Assembly (NCBI RefSeq): GCF_051652165.1 | Contig: NZ_JBOFTR010000003.1 | Span: 1 to 64,000 of the forward strand | DNA: 64,000 nucleotides | Direction of reading: 5' to 3' | DNA from: Plesiomonas sp051652165 | GTDB lineage: Bacteria; Pseudomonadota; Gammaproteobacteria; Enterobacterales; CAMTGL01 | In this document: in pieces, positions 32,378-42,358 of the stretch | Numbering within the stretch: position 1 is the stretch's first letter | Layout of the letters: every line of letters begins with the position of its first letter | Made by a program: the position numbers and the translations under genes | The notes under the pieces: model-generated | Seen by the model: the letters and a program-made list of their open reading frames with translations, nothing else | The model's database searches: none | Told to the model about the DNA's origin: nothing

Positions 32378-34279
32378 CTACATCTCGTCCACAGAGTGAC
32401 CCATCAATGCATGACGGATAGATTCATCCATACGGCGAGCAGCAAAATCTTGGGTTGCCGCATCAACGTTTTTAATTGCTTGTTCAATCGCGCTGCTTAT
32501 CGAACCATGCCGTACAGCACGTAATTCGGTAAGTGCTTGAGTGATAGTGGCAAGCTCATCGGCAGAGAGCAGATTGGCATCTTTTTCCAGCGCCGCAACC
32601 ACACTCTCAATCACACGATCGGCATCCACCCGTTGCTCGGCGAGCATGCGAGCCTGCACATCATTTTCGGCATGTGTCATCGAATCTCGCAGCATTGCTA
32701 CGATCTCGTCATCACTCAGCCCGTACGATGGCTTAACCTGAATGGAAGCTTGTACTGCCGATGATTTTTCCATCGCCGTGACACTGAGCAGCCCATCGGC
32801 ATCAACCTGATATGTCACGCGAATATGTGCACCACCCGCCGGCATAGCGGGAATGCCGCGCAAGGTAAAACGGGCCAGTGAGCGGCAATCTGCCACTAAC
32901 TCCCGCTCACCCTGCACCACATGAACCATCATGGCCGTTTGGCCATCTTTGAAAGTGGTAAACTCTTGTGCTCTGGCCACTGGGATCGTGGTATTACGCG
33001 GGATGATTTTCTCAACCAGCCCCCCCATGGTCTCAATGCCCAGTGAAAGTGGGATCACATCCAACAACAGCATTTGGGCATCTGGTTTATTACCGACCAA
33101 AATATCGGCCTGAATACCAGCACCAATAGCGACCACTTTATCTGGATCAATCGCGGTTAACGGGGTTTGGCCAAAAAAGTGCCCGACTTGTTCGCGCACC
33201 AGTGGAACACGGGTTGAACCGCCGACCATCACCACAGCCTGCACTTCATCACTGCTGACCGCGGCATCTTTCAGTGCTCTGCGGCAAGCTAACAATGTTT
33301 TTTTAACCAGCGGCAGAATCAGGGTGTCTAGCTGATCGCGGGTCAACTCACCCTGCCAGTTTGCGATAGCAACGTTGACGCTATCAGCATCACTCAGCGC
33401 GATTTTAGCGCGAATAGCTTCATCGAGCAGTTGCCGCTGTAAGCTGGCATCTGCACTGGTTAATCCTGCTTGTTCACGTAGCCAATCGGCCAGCAGATGA
33501 TCAAAGTCATCACCACCCAGCGCAGAGTCACCGCCAGTTGCCAATACCTCAAACACACCGCGCGATAAACGCAAAATAGAGATATCAAACGTGCCACCAC
33601 CCAGATCATAGACGGCAATAACGCCCTCTTGACCTGAGTCTAGCCCGTAAGCAATCGCGGCCGCCGTTGGTTCGTTGAGCAAACGCAGCACATGCAAACC
33701 CGCAAGACGCGCCGCATCTTTGGTGCCTTGACGCTGTGCATCATCAAAGTAGGCCGGAACGGTAATCACGACGCCACTCAATTCACCACCAAGGGTCTGT
33801 TCGGCACGCGCAGCCAGTATTTTTAATATCTCAGCAGAAACCTGAACCGGATTGACCGAGCCTTGTGCAGTTTCTATTTGCGGTAAGCCATTTTCACTGG
33901 CACTAAAGCGGTACGGTAAACGCGGGTAACGCTGCTGGATATCAGCCAGTGAACGCCCCATAAAACGTTTAACCGAGATTAGAGTATTTGCAGGGTCTTG
34001 TGCAGCTTGCGTACGGGCATGCCATCCAACCAGTGGACCGTTCATTAGCGATACGGCAGCAGAGGGATTAGCCTCTGGCGTGGTTGCCACATCAACATGG
34101 CCATAATACACAGCAGAAGGCAGCAAATGACGCCCCTGATCATCAGGCAGGGTTTGTGCCTGACCACTGCGTACCGATGCAACCAGTGAGTTTGTGGTGC
34201 CTAAATCAATACCCGCTGCCAGACGATGCTGATGCGGCGCAGCCATTTGCCCAGGTTCAGCAATTTGTAATAACGCCAT
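32378..34279 (-). CDS. hscA: Hsp70-type chaperone HscA
   Basis: HscA uses ATP to release the cluster from IscU, guided by HscB. The 633-residue protein has an actin-like ATPase domain beginning AAGIDLGTTNSL (near 20), YDLGGGTFDISIL near 215 and VVMVGGSTRVP near 350. A substrate domain that recognises the LPPVK motif of IscU follows. The N-terminal MALLQIAEPG is that of enterobacterial HscA. Confidence 0.97.
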   Translation of the reverse strand: MALLQIAEPGQMAAPHQHRLAAGIDLGTTNSLVASVRSGQAQTLPDDQGRHLLPSAVYYGHVDVATTPEANPSAAVSLMNGPLVGWHARTQAAQDPANTLISVKRFMGRSLADIQQRYPRLPYRFSASENGLPQIETAQGSVNPVQVSAEILKILAARAEQTLGGELSGVVITVPAYFDDAQRQGTKDAARLAGLHVLRLLNEPTAAAIAYGLDSGQEGVIAVYDLGGGTFDISILRLSRGVFEVLATGGDSALGGDDFDHLLADWLREQAGLTSADASLQRQLLDEAIRAKIALSDADSVNVAIANWQGELTRDQLDTLILPLVKKTLLACRRALKDAAVSSDEVQAVVMVGGSTRVPLVREQVGHFFGQTPLTAIDPDKVVAIGAGIQADILVGNKPDAQMLLLDVIPLSLGIETMGGLVEKIIPRNTTIPVARAQEFTTFKDGQTAMMVHVVQGERELVADCRSLARFTLRGIPAMPAGGAHIRVTYQVDADGLLSVTAMEKSSAVQASIQVKPSYGLSDDEIVAMLRDSMTHAENDVQARMLAEQRVDADRVIESVVAALEKDANLLSADELATITQALTELRAVRHGSISSAIEQAIKNVDAATQDFAARRMDESIRHALMGHSVDEM

Positions 34280-34293
34280 ATTATTTTCCGTTA

Positions 34294-34815
34294 TTACCCC
34301 AACAGGTTATCTTCTAACCGCTCAATTTCCTGCTGGAGTTTGGCTAAAAATTTAAGTTTACGCACATGATCAGCGGCCTGATCCCACTGCGCCTTTTCCA
34401 GATCATCTTGCAACTGCTGCATACGCGTACGGTTCATCACCGTGAGGCGTTGCTCAAATTCGCCCAGCAGCGTCTCAATGTCTGCGGAGCTCGCCTGCTC
34501 AATCTCTTCGAGCTCTTCACGCAGCATCATTTGCTGCATCAAAAACTCAGGATCACGCAAGGTCTGCTGCTCTGCATGCAATGAAATCCCATTTTGAGCC
34601 AGCAAATATTCTGCTCGCAGCAAAGGATCACGCAGTGTTTGGTAACCTTCATTGATGTTGGCAGCATTTTGAACCGCCAAAAGACGATCACGCTCTGATG
34701 CTGTTGCAAATTTATCAGGATGATTCTGTTTTTGCAGCTCACGATAGTGAGATGTTAAAAGGCTGCCGTCGACCTTAAAGCAGACTGGCAGCCCAAATAA
34801 TTCAAAGTAGTTCAT
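34294..34815 (-). CDS. hscB: Co-chaperone HscB
   Basis: HscB is the J-domain partner that delivers IscU to HscA and stimulates its ATPase. The 173-residue protein has an N-terminal J domain with the HPD tripeptide in QNHPDKF (near 32-34). A C-terminal three-helix IscU-binding domain rich in Glu and Gln follows. It is 14 bp upstream of hscA. Confidence 0.96.
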   Translation of the reverse strand: MNYFELFGLPVCFKVDGSLLTSHYRELQKQNHPDKFATASERDRLLAVQNAANINEGYQTLRDPLLRAEYLLAQNGISLHAEQQTLRDPEFLMQQMMLREELEEIEQASSADIETLLGEFEQRLTVMNRTRMQQLQDDLEKAQWDQAADHVRKLKFLAKLQQEIERLEDNLLG

Positions 34816-34864
34816 GTGGATACAACCCAGCGTTGACTACAAAATAACACGGGTAAGTGGCCGC

Positions 34865-35188
34865 TTATACATTAAAACTTTCACCACAACCACATTCACC
34901 TGTCACATTTGGGTTATTGAATTTAAACCCTTCATTTAACCCTTCACGCACAAAATCCAACTCTGTGCCATCAAGGAATTGTAGGCTTTTTTGATCAACG
35001 ATCACCTTTACATCGTTTGTTTCAAATACGACATCGTCATCATTTAATACATCAACAAACTCAAGCACATACGCCATGCCAGAACAACCTGATGTTTTCA
35101 CACCTAAGCGTAACCCTAGCCCTTTTCCACGATTAGTTAAAAACGTGCGAACTCGGTTCTCTGCGCTTTCGCTCATGGTGATCGCCAT
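34865..35188 (-). CDS. iscA: A-type Fe-S carrier IscA
   Basis: IscA carries iron or [4Fe-4S] clusters to target apoproteins. The 107-residue protein has the three conserved cysteines in TSGCSG (near 35) and GECGCGE (99 and 101). It lies between iscU and hscB. Confidence 0.97.
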   Translation of the reverse strand: MAITMSESAENRVRTFLTNRGKGLGLRLGVKTSGCSGMAYVLEFVDVLNDDDVVFETNDVKVIVDQKSLQFLDGTELDFVREGLNEGFKFNNPNVTGECGCGESFNV

Positions 35189-35220
35189 TACTCTACAACC
35201 CCTTTGACTCGTTTTTGTGG

Positions 35221-35610
35221 TTATTCTGCGCTGTTATGTTTGCTTTTATAATCAGCAATCGCGGCTTTAATTGCATCTTCCGCTAAAATAGAGCAGTGAA
35301 TTTTTACCGGAGGCAGAGCTAGCTCTTCTGCAATATCGGTATTTTTAATGGCCGCTGCTTCATCAAGACTTTTGCCTTTTACCCACTCTGTGACCAGTGA
35401 GCTTGATGCAATAGCTGAACCGCAACCATAAGTTTTAAAGCGTGCATCTTCAATGATGCCGTTTTCGCTGACTTTAATTTGCAGTTTCATTACATCGCCG
35501 CACGCAGGAGCGCCGACCATACCGCTACCAACTTGCGCATCGTTTTTATCAAACGCGCCGACGTTACGTGGGTTTTCATAGTGGTCAATGACCTTTTCGC
35601 TGTATGCCAT
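35221..35610 (-). CDS. iscU: Fe-S cluster scaffold IscU
   Basis: IscU is the scaffold on which clusters form from IscS sulfur and iron. Start ATG 35610 (129 residues, MAYSEKVIDHYENPRNVG) is preferred to the in-frame ATG at 35625: it matches the family and has AGAG/GAGG ahead. Ligand cysteines are Cys37, Cys63 and Cys106. LPPVK near 99-103 is the HscA recognition site. Confidence 0.97.
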   Translation of the reverse strand: MAYSEKVIDHYENPRNVGAFDKNDAQVGSGMVGAPACGDVMKLQIKVSENGIIEDARFKTYGCGSAIASSSLVTEWVKGKSLDEAAAIKNTDIAEELALPPVKIHCSILAEDAIKAAIADYKSKHNSAE

Positions 35611-35637
35611 GATCTCTATCCTCAATCCTGTAAGAAA

Positions 35638-36852
35638 TTAATGGTGCGCCCATTCAACAGTGCTTAAATCTACGCCTTCTTGGTACATATCCCACAGAGG
35701 CGAAAGTTCACGCAGCCGTGTTACCGCTGTGCGGCACAGTTCAATGGCATAATCGACCTGCTCTTCCGTGGTATAACGGCCAATTGAGAAACGAATAGAG
35801 CTGTGTGCAAGCTCATCATTGAGGCCTAGCGCGCGTAAAACATAAGAGGGTTCAAGGCTGGCAGAAGTACAGGCAGAACCTGAGGATACAGCCAGATCTT
35901 TGAGCGCCATGATCAATGACTCACCTTCAACATAGGCAAAGCTGATGTTGAGGTTTCCGGCCATACGCTGTTCAAGACTGCCGTTCACATAGACAGCTTC
36001 CATATCTTTGAGGCCATTAAGCAGACGGTCACGCAGTGTGCGGATACGCGCCATTTCAACGTCCATCTCTTCTTTAGAGATACGGTAAGCTTCACCCATG
36101 CCAACAATTTGATGTACGGGTAGCGTGCCGGAACGCATGCCACGCTCATGTCCACCGCCGTGCATTTGTGCTTCTAAACGAACACGCGGTTTACGGCGGA
36201 CATACAGTGCACCAATACCTTTCGGGCCATACACTTTGTGTGCAGAGAAGGCCATCAAATCAACTTTAAGAGTTGAAAGATCAACGGGAATTTTACCCAC
36301 ACTTTGGGTGGCATCAACATGGAATAAAATTCCACGGCTGCGGCACATTTCACCGATAGCCGCGATATCTTGAATCACACCAATCTCATTATTCACATGC
36401 ATGATAGAGACTAAAATGGTGTCATCGCGCATTGCTGCGGCTAGTTTATCAAGATCAACTAAACCACTTGGCTCAGGATCAAGATAGGTGACCTCAAAAC
36501 CTTCACGCTCCATCTGGCGGCAGGTGTCTAGCACGGCTTTATGCTCGGTTTTACAGGTAATGATGTGCTTACCTTTTTTACCGTAAAAATTAGCAACGCC
36601 TTTAATTGCCAGGTTATCTGCTTCAGTTGCACCTGAGGTAAAGACTATCTCACGCGGATCAGCGTTGACCAGCGCGGCAATCTGATTGCGCGCAATATCA
36701 ACGGCCTCTTCTGCCTGCCAACCGAAACGATGCGAACGCGACGCTGGATTACCAAACGTGCCATCCATCGTCATAAACTGCATCATTTTTTCGGCAACAC
36801 GCGGGTCCATTGGACAGGTTGCAGAATAATCAAGATAAATAGGCAATTTCAT
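35638..36852 (-). CDS. iscS: Cysteine desulfurase IscS
   Basis: IscS removes sulfur from cysteine for Fe-S clusters and for thiolated tRNAs and cofactors. Start ATG 36852 (404 residues) has GGAG at good spacing and matches the E. coli length. The PLP lysine is in FSAHKVYGPKG near 206 and the active-site Cys in SSGSACTSAS near 328. The C-terminus ends EWAHH, the IscU-docking tail. Confidence 0.97.
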   Translation of the reverse strand: MKLPIYLDYSATCPMDPRVAEKMMQFMTMDGTFGNPASRSHRFGWQAEEAVDIARNQIAALVNADPREIVFTSGATEADNLAIKGVANFYGKKGKHIITCKTEHKAVLDTCRQMEREGFEVTYLDPEPSGLVDLDKLAAAMRDDTILVSIMHVNNEIGVIQDIAAIGEMCRSRGILFHVDATQSVGKIPVDLSTLKVDLMAFSAHKVYGPKGIGALYVRRKPRVRLEAQMHGGGHERGMRSGTLPVHQIVGMGEAYRISKEEMDVEMARIRTLRDRLLNGLKDMEAVYVNGSLEQRMAGNLNISFAYVEGESLIMALKDLAVSSGSACTSASLEPSYVLRALGLNDELAHSSIRFSIGRYTTEEQVDYAIELCRTAVTRLRELSPLWDMYQEGVDLSTVEWAHH

Positions 36853-36907
36853 CTCATTGCTCCAAAACATTTCGTTAGGTTTTATTATTTTAAAATTAAT
36901 TTTAAAA

Positions 36908-37408
36908 TCAAACGCTTAAATTTATATTTTGCACATCGGTATTCAGTGATGTTTTTTGTGCAGGATGACGAAGTGCACTCTCTTGGCGATCAGCGACATG
37001 TAAAACATCTTGATTTGCCATCAACTCGGCTAACGTAATGTTATTTAAAAAACTGCTAATCCTGTCGCTAAGATCGCGCCATAATGTGTGTGTCAGGCAA
37101 CGAACACCACCTTGGCAGTCACCTTTTCCTAAACACTTAGTAGCATCAACCGATTCATCTACCGCAGAAATCACCATACCTACTGCGATACTTTCAGAGG
37201 GTTTCCCCAATAAATATCCACCACCAGGGCCACGAACGCTGTTGACTAAACCTTGTTTACGCAGCCGTGCAAAAAGCTGTTCAAGGTATGAAAGAGAGAT
37301 CCCTTGGCGCTCGGAGATCTCAGCAAGTGTTACAGGCCCTTGCTCTGAATGCAGTGCCACATCTAACATAGCGGTCACTGCGTAACGTCCTTTTGATGTC
37401 AGTCTCAT
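36908..37408 (-). CDS. iscR: Fe-S cluster-responsive repressor IscR
   Basis: IscR is an Rrf2-family regulator that binds a [2Fe-2S] cluster and represses the isc operon. Start ATG 37408 (166 residues, MRLTSKGRYAV) is chosen: AGAGGAT is well spaced from it, whereas the in-frame ATG at 37420 directly abuts that site. The winged helix occupies about 1-65 (SLSYLEQLFARLRKQGLV). Cluster cysteines are in ATKCLGKGDCQGGVRCLTH (about 92-104), with His107. Confidence 0.96.
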   Translation of the reverse strand: MRLTSKGRYAVTAMLDVALHSEQGPVTLAEISERQGISLSYLEQLFARLRKQGLVNSVRGPGGGYLLGKPSESIAVGMVISAVDESVDATKCLGKGDCQGGVRCLTHTLWRDLSDRISSFLNNITLAELMANQDVLHVADRQESALRHPAQKTSLNTDVQNINLSV

Positions 37409-37440
37409 GCGGCACTTCATCCTCTAATAAATGTAGGGAT

Positions 37441-37474
37441 ATTGTGCCATTCCCGACTAAAACAGTCAAGTATA
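37441..37474 (-). promoter_or_regulatory. isc operon promoter overlapped by an IscR type 1 site
   Basis: On the minus strand ATACTTGACTGTTTTAGTCG at 37472-37453 and the following GGAAT fit the IscR type 1 palindrome (GACT...AGTC core). The -35 TTGACT (37469-37464) is part of the site and a -10 CACAAT (37446-37441) follows after 17 bp. Binding of cluster-loaded IscR would block the promoter, as in E. coli. Confidence 0.75.
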
Positions 37475-37486
37475 AGCCCGACCATT

Positions 37487-38236
37487 TTACTCAGGATTAT
37501 TATCTTGTTTACGCTTGTTTTTTTGTACTGCTGTTAGCATGCCGCGCAAGATGTTTAGCTCTGCCGCTTCTGGGCGCGCGCGGGTATACATGCGGCGCAA
37601 TTTGCTCATTACCGCACTCGGCGTTTCGGTACGAATAAAATTCACTTCTGTGAGCACCTGTTCGAGGTGTTGATAGAAGCGTTCTAGATCATCACTGAGT
37701 GGATAGACACTCTCTTGTTGAGTGTAATCTGTTTTAGAGGTGCGTGTTTGCTCAAGAAAATTCATACGAATTTCATACGCTAACAGTTGTACCGCCATCG
37801 CCAAATTCAATGAACTATATTCAGGATTAGCAGGAATGGTGACATGATAGTTGCACTTTTGCAGCTCTTCATTGGTGAGCCCAACACGCTCACGGCCAAA
37901 CACCAAAGCAACAGGATGATGAACTGATTCACTGGCAATACGCTGACCACATTCACGTGGTTCAATCAGCGGCCACTGTAGCGTACGTGAACGGGCGCTG
38001 GTGCCGATAACCAGACCACAGTCACCAATAGCTTCATCGAGTGATGCGACAATTTTAGCTTGGCCGATAACATCGCTCGCCCCTGCTGCCAGAGCAATTG
38101 CTTGTGAGTCTGGCTCAACTTTTGGGTTAACCAGATATAAGTTGGTCAGCCCCATGGTTTTCATTGCTCGCGCGGTAGACCCCATGTTGCCGGTGTGGGA
38201 GGTTTCTACCAGGACAATTCGCACATTCTCTAACAT
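37487..38236 (-). CDS. trmJ: tRNA (cytidine/uridine-2'-O-)-methyltransferase TrmJ
   Basis: TrmJ methylates the ribose of nucleotide 32 in several tRNAs. Start ATG 38236 (249 residues, MLENVRIVLVETSHTGNMGS) matches E. coli; the frame is open 26 codons further. The SPOUT fold signatures are TSHTGNMGSTARAMKTMGL, ALVFGRERVGLTNEEL and IPANPEYSSLNLAMAVQ. It is divergent from suhB and upstream of iscR, as in E. coli. Confidence 0.95.
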   Translation of the reverse strand: MLENVRIVLVETSHTGNMGSTARAMKTMGLTNLYLVNPKVEPDSQAIALAAGASDVIGQAKIVASLDEAIGDCGLVIGTSARSRTLQWPLIEPRECGQRIASESVHHPVALVFGRERVGLTNEELQKCNYHVTIPANPEYSSLNLAMAVQLLAYEIRMNFLEQTRTSKTDYTQQESVYPLSDDLERFYQHLEQVLTEVNFIRTETPSAVMSKLRRMYTRARPEAAELNILRGMLTAVQKNKRKQDNNPE

Positions 38237-38408
38237 GATTGCTCTAACGTGGTTAATCAGACGATGGGTGAGTTGACCGAGGTGACGATAACGCCCCAAG
38301 ATCAACACGCTCAAAAAAGGGAATTATATTAGCATATTTCCAACAGGTTGCGCAGTGATTCAGAGCCCATGCTATGCATCTAGGATGCAACACAAGAAAA
38401 AACACTCT

Positions 38409-38438
38409 TTGCTTTTATACTAATTAGCTTGCTATACT
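38409..38438 (+). promoter_or_regulatory. Probable suhB promoter
   Basis: TTGCTT at 38409-38414 and TATACT at 38433-38438 are separated by 18 bp, about 48 bp before the suhB start. Confidence 0.5.
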
Positions 38439-38485
38439 CCGCCACCGTTTTCCCGTTCTTTAACAACATCCACCGGAAGAGACCT

Positions 38486-39289
38486 ATGCATCCGATGCTG
38501 AACATTGCCGTGCGTGCTGCGCGCAAGGCTGGTAACGTTATTGCCAAAGCTTACGAACAACCAGACTCTGTTGAGGCAACCCAGAAGGGTGTAAACGACT
38601 TTGTCACCAATATTGACAAAGCGGCTGAAAAATCAATTATCCACACCATTCAAAAATCATACCCTAATCACACAATTATCAGTGAAGAGTGTGGTGAACA
38701 TATTGGTGAAGATGCTGATGTACAATGGGTTATCGATCCGCTGGATGGTACAACTAATTTCATTAAACGTATTCCACATTTCTCAGTCTCTATCGCTGTG
38801 CGCATTAAAGGCCGCACCGAAGTGGCTGTGGTATACGATCCTATCCGTAATGAGCTATTTACCGCAACACGCGGTAGCGGCGCACAACTGAACGGCTATC
38901 GTTTACGTTGTGGTGATGCAAAAGACCTGAACGGTACTATTCTGGCAACAGGCTTCCCATTCAAAGCCAAGCAACACGCCAATGCTTATATGGCAATTTT
39001 ATCGACAATGTTCACACAGTGTGCAGATTTCCGCCGTACGGGTTCGGCTGCACTGGATTTGGCTTATGTTGCTGCGGGTCGTGTAGACGGTTTCTTTGAG
39101 TTAGGTTTAAAGCCGTGGGATACTGCAGCGGGTGAACTGATTGTGCGTGAAGCCGGCGGTATTGTATGTGATTTTATCGGTGGGCATAATCACCTGCTGA
39201 GTGGCAATACTGTTGCCGGTAATCCACGTGTGGTTCGTGCCATGCTTGCAACAATGCGTGATGATTTGAGTGAAGCTCTCAAGCGTTAA
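38486..39289 (+). CDS. suhB: Inositol-1-monophosphatase / Nus-factor SuhB
   Basis: SuhB has inositol monophosphatase activity and is part of the rRNA antitermination complex. Start ATG 38486 (267 residues, MHPMLNIAVRAARKAG) has GGAAGAG ahead and matches E. coli; the open frame begins earlier at 38429. Metal-binding motifs are DPLDGTTNF near 84-92 and WDTAAGELIVREAGG near 212. The neighbours trmJ and iscR are conserved; secF rather than the usual E. coli gene follows. Confidence 0.96.
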   Translation: MHPMLNIAVRAARKAGNVIAKAYEQPDSVEATQKGVNDFVTNIDKAAEKSIIHTIQKSYPNHTIISEECGEHIGEDADVQWVIDPLDGTTNFIKRIPHFSVSIAVRIKGRTEVAVVYDPIRNELFTATRGSGAQLNGYRLRCGDAKDLNGTILATGFPFKAKQHANAYMAILSTMFTQCADFRRTGSAALDLAYVAAGRVDGFFELGLKPWDTAAGELIVREAGGIVCDFIGGHNHLLSGNTVAGNPRVVRAMLATMRDDLSEALKR

Positions 39290-39312
39290 GCAATTATCGG
39301 CGAAGACTGATT

Positions 39313-39350
39313 AAAAAAAACCGCATTAGCCTTGGCTGATGCGGTTTTTT
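39313..39350 (+). terminator. Intrinsic terminator of suhB
   Basis: ACCGCAT and ATGCGGT form the stem, flanked by eight A and six T; 24 bp after the stop. It can also act on the convergent secDF transcript. Confidence 0.85.
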
Positions 39351-39506
39351 ATTATGTTGCATACGATAAGGTCATTATGAGTATTGCATCATTATCACCT
39401 ATCTATCTGCTGCTTGTTACCGATTGAACCGCTGCACTTACAACGGCTCAATCAAACTACTGATACTCACAATACATATCAGGTATCACAGTGTACAGAT
39501 CAGCGG

Positions 39507-40469
39507 TTAGGGTAGACGCTCAAGATCAGCACCCTCTTTCTCGACTACCGGTGGCAACATATGCTCACGTTTAACACCCAATTTCAGTGCTAAAGCAGAT
39601 GCTACGTAGATAGATGAGTAAGTACCGATACCCACACCAATGAGCATTACGGTCGCAAAACCGTGGATCAGTGCACCACCAAAAACAAACAGTGACAAGA
39701 CAACTACCAGTGTTGTGCCTGAGGTCATCAGTGTACGGCTCAGGGTTTGTGTCAGTGATAGGTTTAGGATCTCTGCCGGTGTACCACGGCGTACTTTACG
39801 GAAGTTCTCACGGATCCGGTCAAATACAACGATGGTATCGTTCAGTGAATAACCAACCACTGATAGCAATGATGCGACAATGGTCAGATCCAGCTCTATC
39901 TGGAACAGAGACAATACCCCTAGCGTAATGATGATATCATGCGCTAACGAGAGCACTGCACCCATGGCTAAACGCCATTCAAAACGCACACCGACATACA
40001 GCAAAATACTTAATAGTGACACTAAAATAGCCATGCCACCCGCTTCTGCCAGTTCACTGCCGACATTTGGGCCAACAAATTCAATACGATGAACTTGTGC
40101 TTTTGTGTCAACGCCACTCTGAACCGCAGCCAGTACACGCTGCCCTAGCTCTTCACCTTTAACATCATCTTTTGGTGGCATACGCACCATGACATCACGC
40201 GAAGTACCAAAGTTCTGTACGATGGCATTTTCAAAGCCTGCTTTTTGCAGTTCATCACGAACTTGACCGAGATCAGCAGGTTGTGAAAAGTTGACTTCAA
40301 TGAGCGTTCCACCCGTAAAATCAAGCCCCCAGTTAAAGCCCTTGGTGAAGATAATCCCAAGCGAAACAACCATTAACACCAGCGAAAATACAAACGCTGC
40401 CGGACCAAGACGCATAAAGTCAATGATCTTTGGCTTATTGTCGGGAATGTTACTTTTTTCAGCTACCAC
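39507..40469 (-). CDS. secF: Protein translocase subunit SecF
   Basis: SecF works with SecD to use proton-motive force for late stages of Sec export. The 320-residue protein has six predicted membrane helices and a periplasmic domain between the first two. The family sequence NWGLDFTGGTLIEV lies near 47-60 and the RND-type VGYSLNDTIVVFDRIREN near 205-222. It is 11 bp after secD. Confidence 0.97.
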   Translation of the reverse strand: MVAEKSNIPDNKPKIIDFMRLGPAAFVFSLVLMVVSLGIIFTKGFNWGLDFTGGTLIEVNFSQPADLGQVRDELQKAGFENAIVQNFGTSRDVMVRMPPKDDVKGEELGQRVLAAVQSGVDTKAQVHRIEFVGPNVGSELAEAGGMAILVSLLSILLYVGVRFEWRLAMGAVLSLAHDIIITLGVLSLFQIELDLTIVASLLSVVGYSLNDTIVVFDRIRENFRKVRRGTPAEILNLSLTQTLSRTLMTSGTTLVVVLSLFVFGGALIHGFATVMLIGVGIGTYSSIYVASALALKLGVKREHMLPPVVEKEGADLERLP

Positions 40470-40480
40470 GTCGGCACTCC

Positions 40481-42331
40481 TTAGATTGATAGCTTATCAA
40501 TGCGCTTGCCACCGTAAAGGAAGTTTACGATAGCGCGGGTACCGATAATGGCGGTAAACATTGAGGTCGCAATACCAATGCTGAGGGTGATAGCAAAGCC
40601 TTTCACAGGGCCCGTACCCACGGCATACAAGATCAACGCGGTGATCAATGTCGTCACGTTCGCATCGGCAATACTGGAGAATGCATTGCTATAGCCTTCG
40701 TGAATCGCTTGTTGAATCGAACGACCATTACGCATCTCTTCACGTATCCGCTCAAAGATCAGTACGTTCGCATCGACTGCCATCCCCACTGTTAAGACAA
40801 TACCGGCAATACCTGGCATTGTCAGGGTTGCACCCGGCAACATTGACATAATCCCGATAATCAGTACAAGGTTTGCTAACAGTGCACTGATTGCAATGAG
40901 ACCAAACTTACGGTAGTAAATTGCCATGAAGATAACAACGGCAGCTAAACCCCACATACAGGCATCAAGACCTTGCTGGATGTTTTGTGCACCCAGTGAT
41001 GGGCCAATGGTCCGCTCTTCTACTATTTGGATAGGTGCTATCAGCGCACCAGCACGCAACAGCAAAGAGAGGTTGTGAGCTTCAGCTTGGCTATCAATTC
41101 CGGTAATTCGGAAACTACGGCCTAAACGTGATTGGATAGTTGCAACGTTGATGACCTCATCGTGCTTTTGCAAAATGACTTTACCGCTGGCATCGCGCTT
41201 ACCACTGTCTTTGTATTCACTAAACAGAGTAGCCATCGGTTTACCGATGTTATCTTTGGTAAAGTTAGCCATCTTAGTGCCACCTTCCCCATCAAGGGAG
41301 ATGTTCACTTGTGCACGGTTGTACTCATCAACGCTGGCACTAGAGTCAGTAATATGATCACCGGTCAGTACGACTTTTTTATATAAAAGTACAGGGCTGC
41401 CATCACGCATACGCTGAATTTCAGAGTCGCCAGGAACACGGCCATTAAGTGCGGCTTGCAGATCAGCTTGGTTATTTACTAACCGGAACTCAAGTGTAGC
41501 TGTTGCACCTAAAATCTCTTTTGCACGTGCAGTATCTTGAATGCCCGGCAGTTCAACAACAATGCGGCTTGCACCTTGACGCTGTACAATCGGTTCAGCA
41601 ACACCTAGCTCATTAACACGGTTTCGCAAAATAGTGATATTTTGCTGTACCGCATATTCACGTGCTTCTTTAAGCTTTGCCTCACTGAGTTTTGCAGTAA
41701 AGGCATTTTGATCATCTAGGCTGTTAAAAACCAGGTCACGATGTAAAGGCTCAAGATAGGCTAAAGCGGCTTTTAAATCTGCGGCATCACGAAAACGCAC
41801 TTCAACCGCACCAGAGTCAACTTTACGGACAGCACTGTAACGAATACGCTGTTCACGCAGTTCTGAACGGAAGCTATCTGCGGTTTGCTCTTGCAGTTTA
41901 TCCAATGCTGCATCCATATCCACTTCCATTAGGAAGTGTACGCCACCACGCAGATCAAGACCGAGTTTCATTGGGTTAGCACCAATGTCTTCTAACCAAC
42001 GTGGCGTTGCTGCAGCCAGATTGAGTGCGACAGTATATTTATCGCCTAAAGCATCGGCAACAATATCACGCGCAGTCAACTGCTCATCAGTGTCTTTAAA
42101 GCGGACTAAAACAGTGCCATCTTCTAATGCAATAGCTTTGATTGGAAGCTTTTTGCTTGTGAGAAGTTCTTTTACTGTATCTAGCGTTTGTACATCTGCA
42201 GATGCACCACGAACACCCGAAATTTGAATTGCCGGGTCTTCGCCATAGATGTTTGGAAGTGCATATAAAGCGCCAATGGTGACCACGAAGGCCACCATCA
42301 GATACTTCCATAAAGGATAACGGTTTAACAC
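40481..42331 (-). CDS. secD: Protein translocase subunit SecD
   Basis: SecD is the larger partner of SecF in the inner membrane. The 616-residue protein has one N-terminal helix, a large periplasmic domain (P1 head from about 110 to 440, including LGLDLRGGVHFLMEVD), and five C-terminal helices with VGMAVDANVLIFERIREEM near 516. Operon order is yajC-secD-secF, as in E. coli. Confidence 0.97.
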   Translation of the reverse strand: MLNRYPLWKYLMVAFVVTIGALYALPNIYGEDPAIQISGVRGASADVQTLDTVKELLTSKKLPIKAIALEDGTVLVRFKDTDEQLTARDIVADALGDKYTVALNLAAATPRWLEDIGANPMKLGLDLRGGVHFLMEVDMDAALDKLQEQTADSFRSELREQRIRYSAVRKVDSGAVEVRFRDAADLKAALAYLEPLHRDLVFNSLDDQNAFTAKLSEAKLKEAREYAVQQNITILRNRVNELGVAEPIVQRQGASRIVVELPGIQDTARAKEILGATATLEFRLVNNQADLQAALNGRVPGDSEIQRMRDGSPVLLYKKVVLTGDHITDSSASVDEYNRAQVNISLDGEGGTKMANFTKDNIGKPMATLFSEYKDSGKRDASGKVILQKHDEVINVATIQSRLGRSFRITGIDSQAEAHNLSLLLRAGALIAPIQIVEERTIGPSLGAQNIQQGLDACMWGLAAVVIFMAIYYRKFGLIAISALLANLVLIIGIMSMLPGATLTMPGIAGIVLTVGMAVDANVLIFERIREEMRNGRSIQQAIHEGYSNAFSSIADANVTTLITALILYAVGTGPVKGFAITLSIGIATSMFTAIIGTRAIVNFLYGGKRIDKLSI

Positions 42332-42358
42332 GACGATCCCCTTAGGGAAGTATTAAAA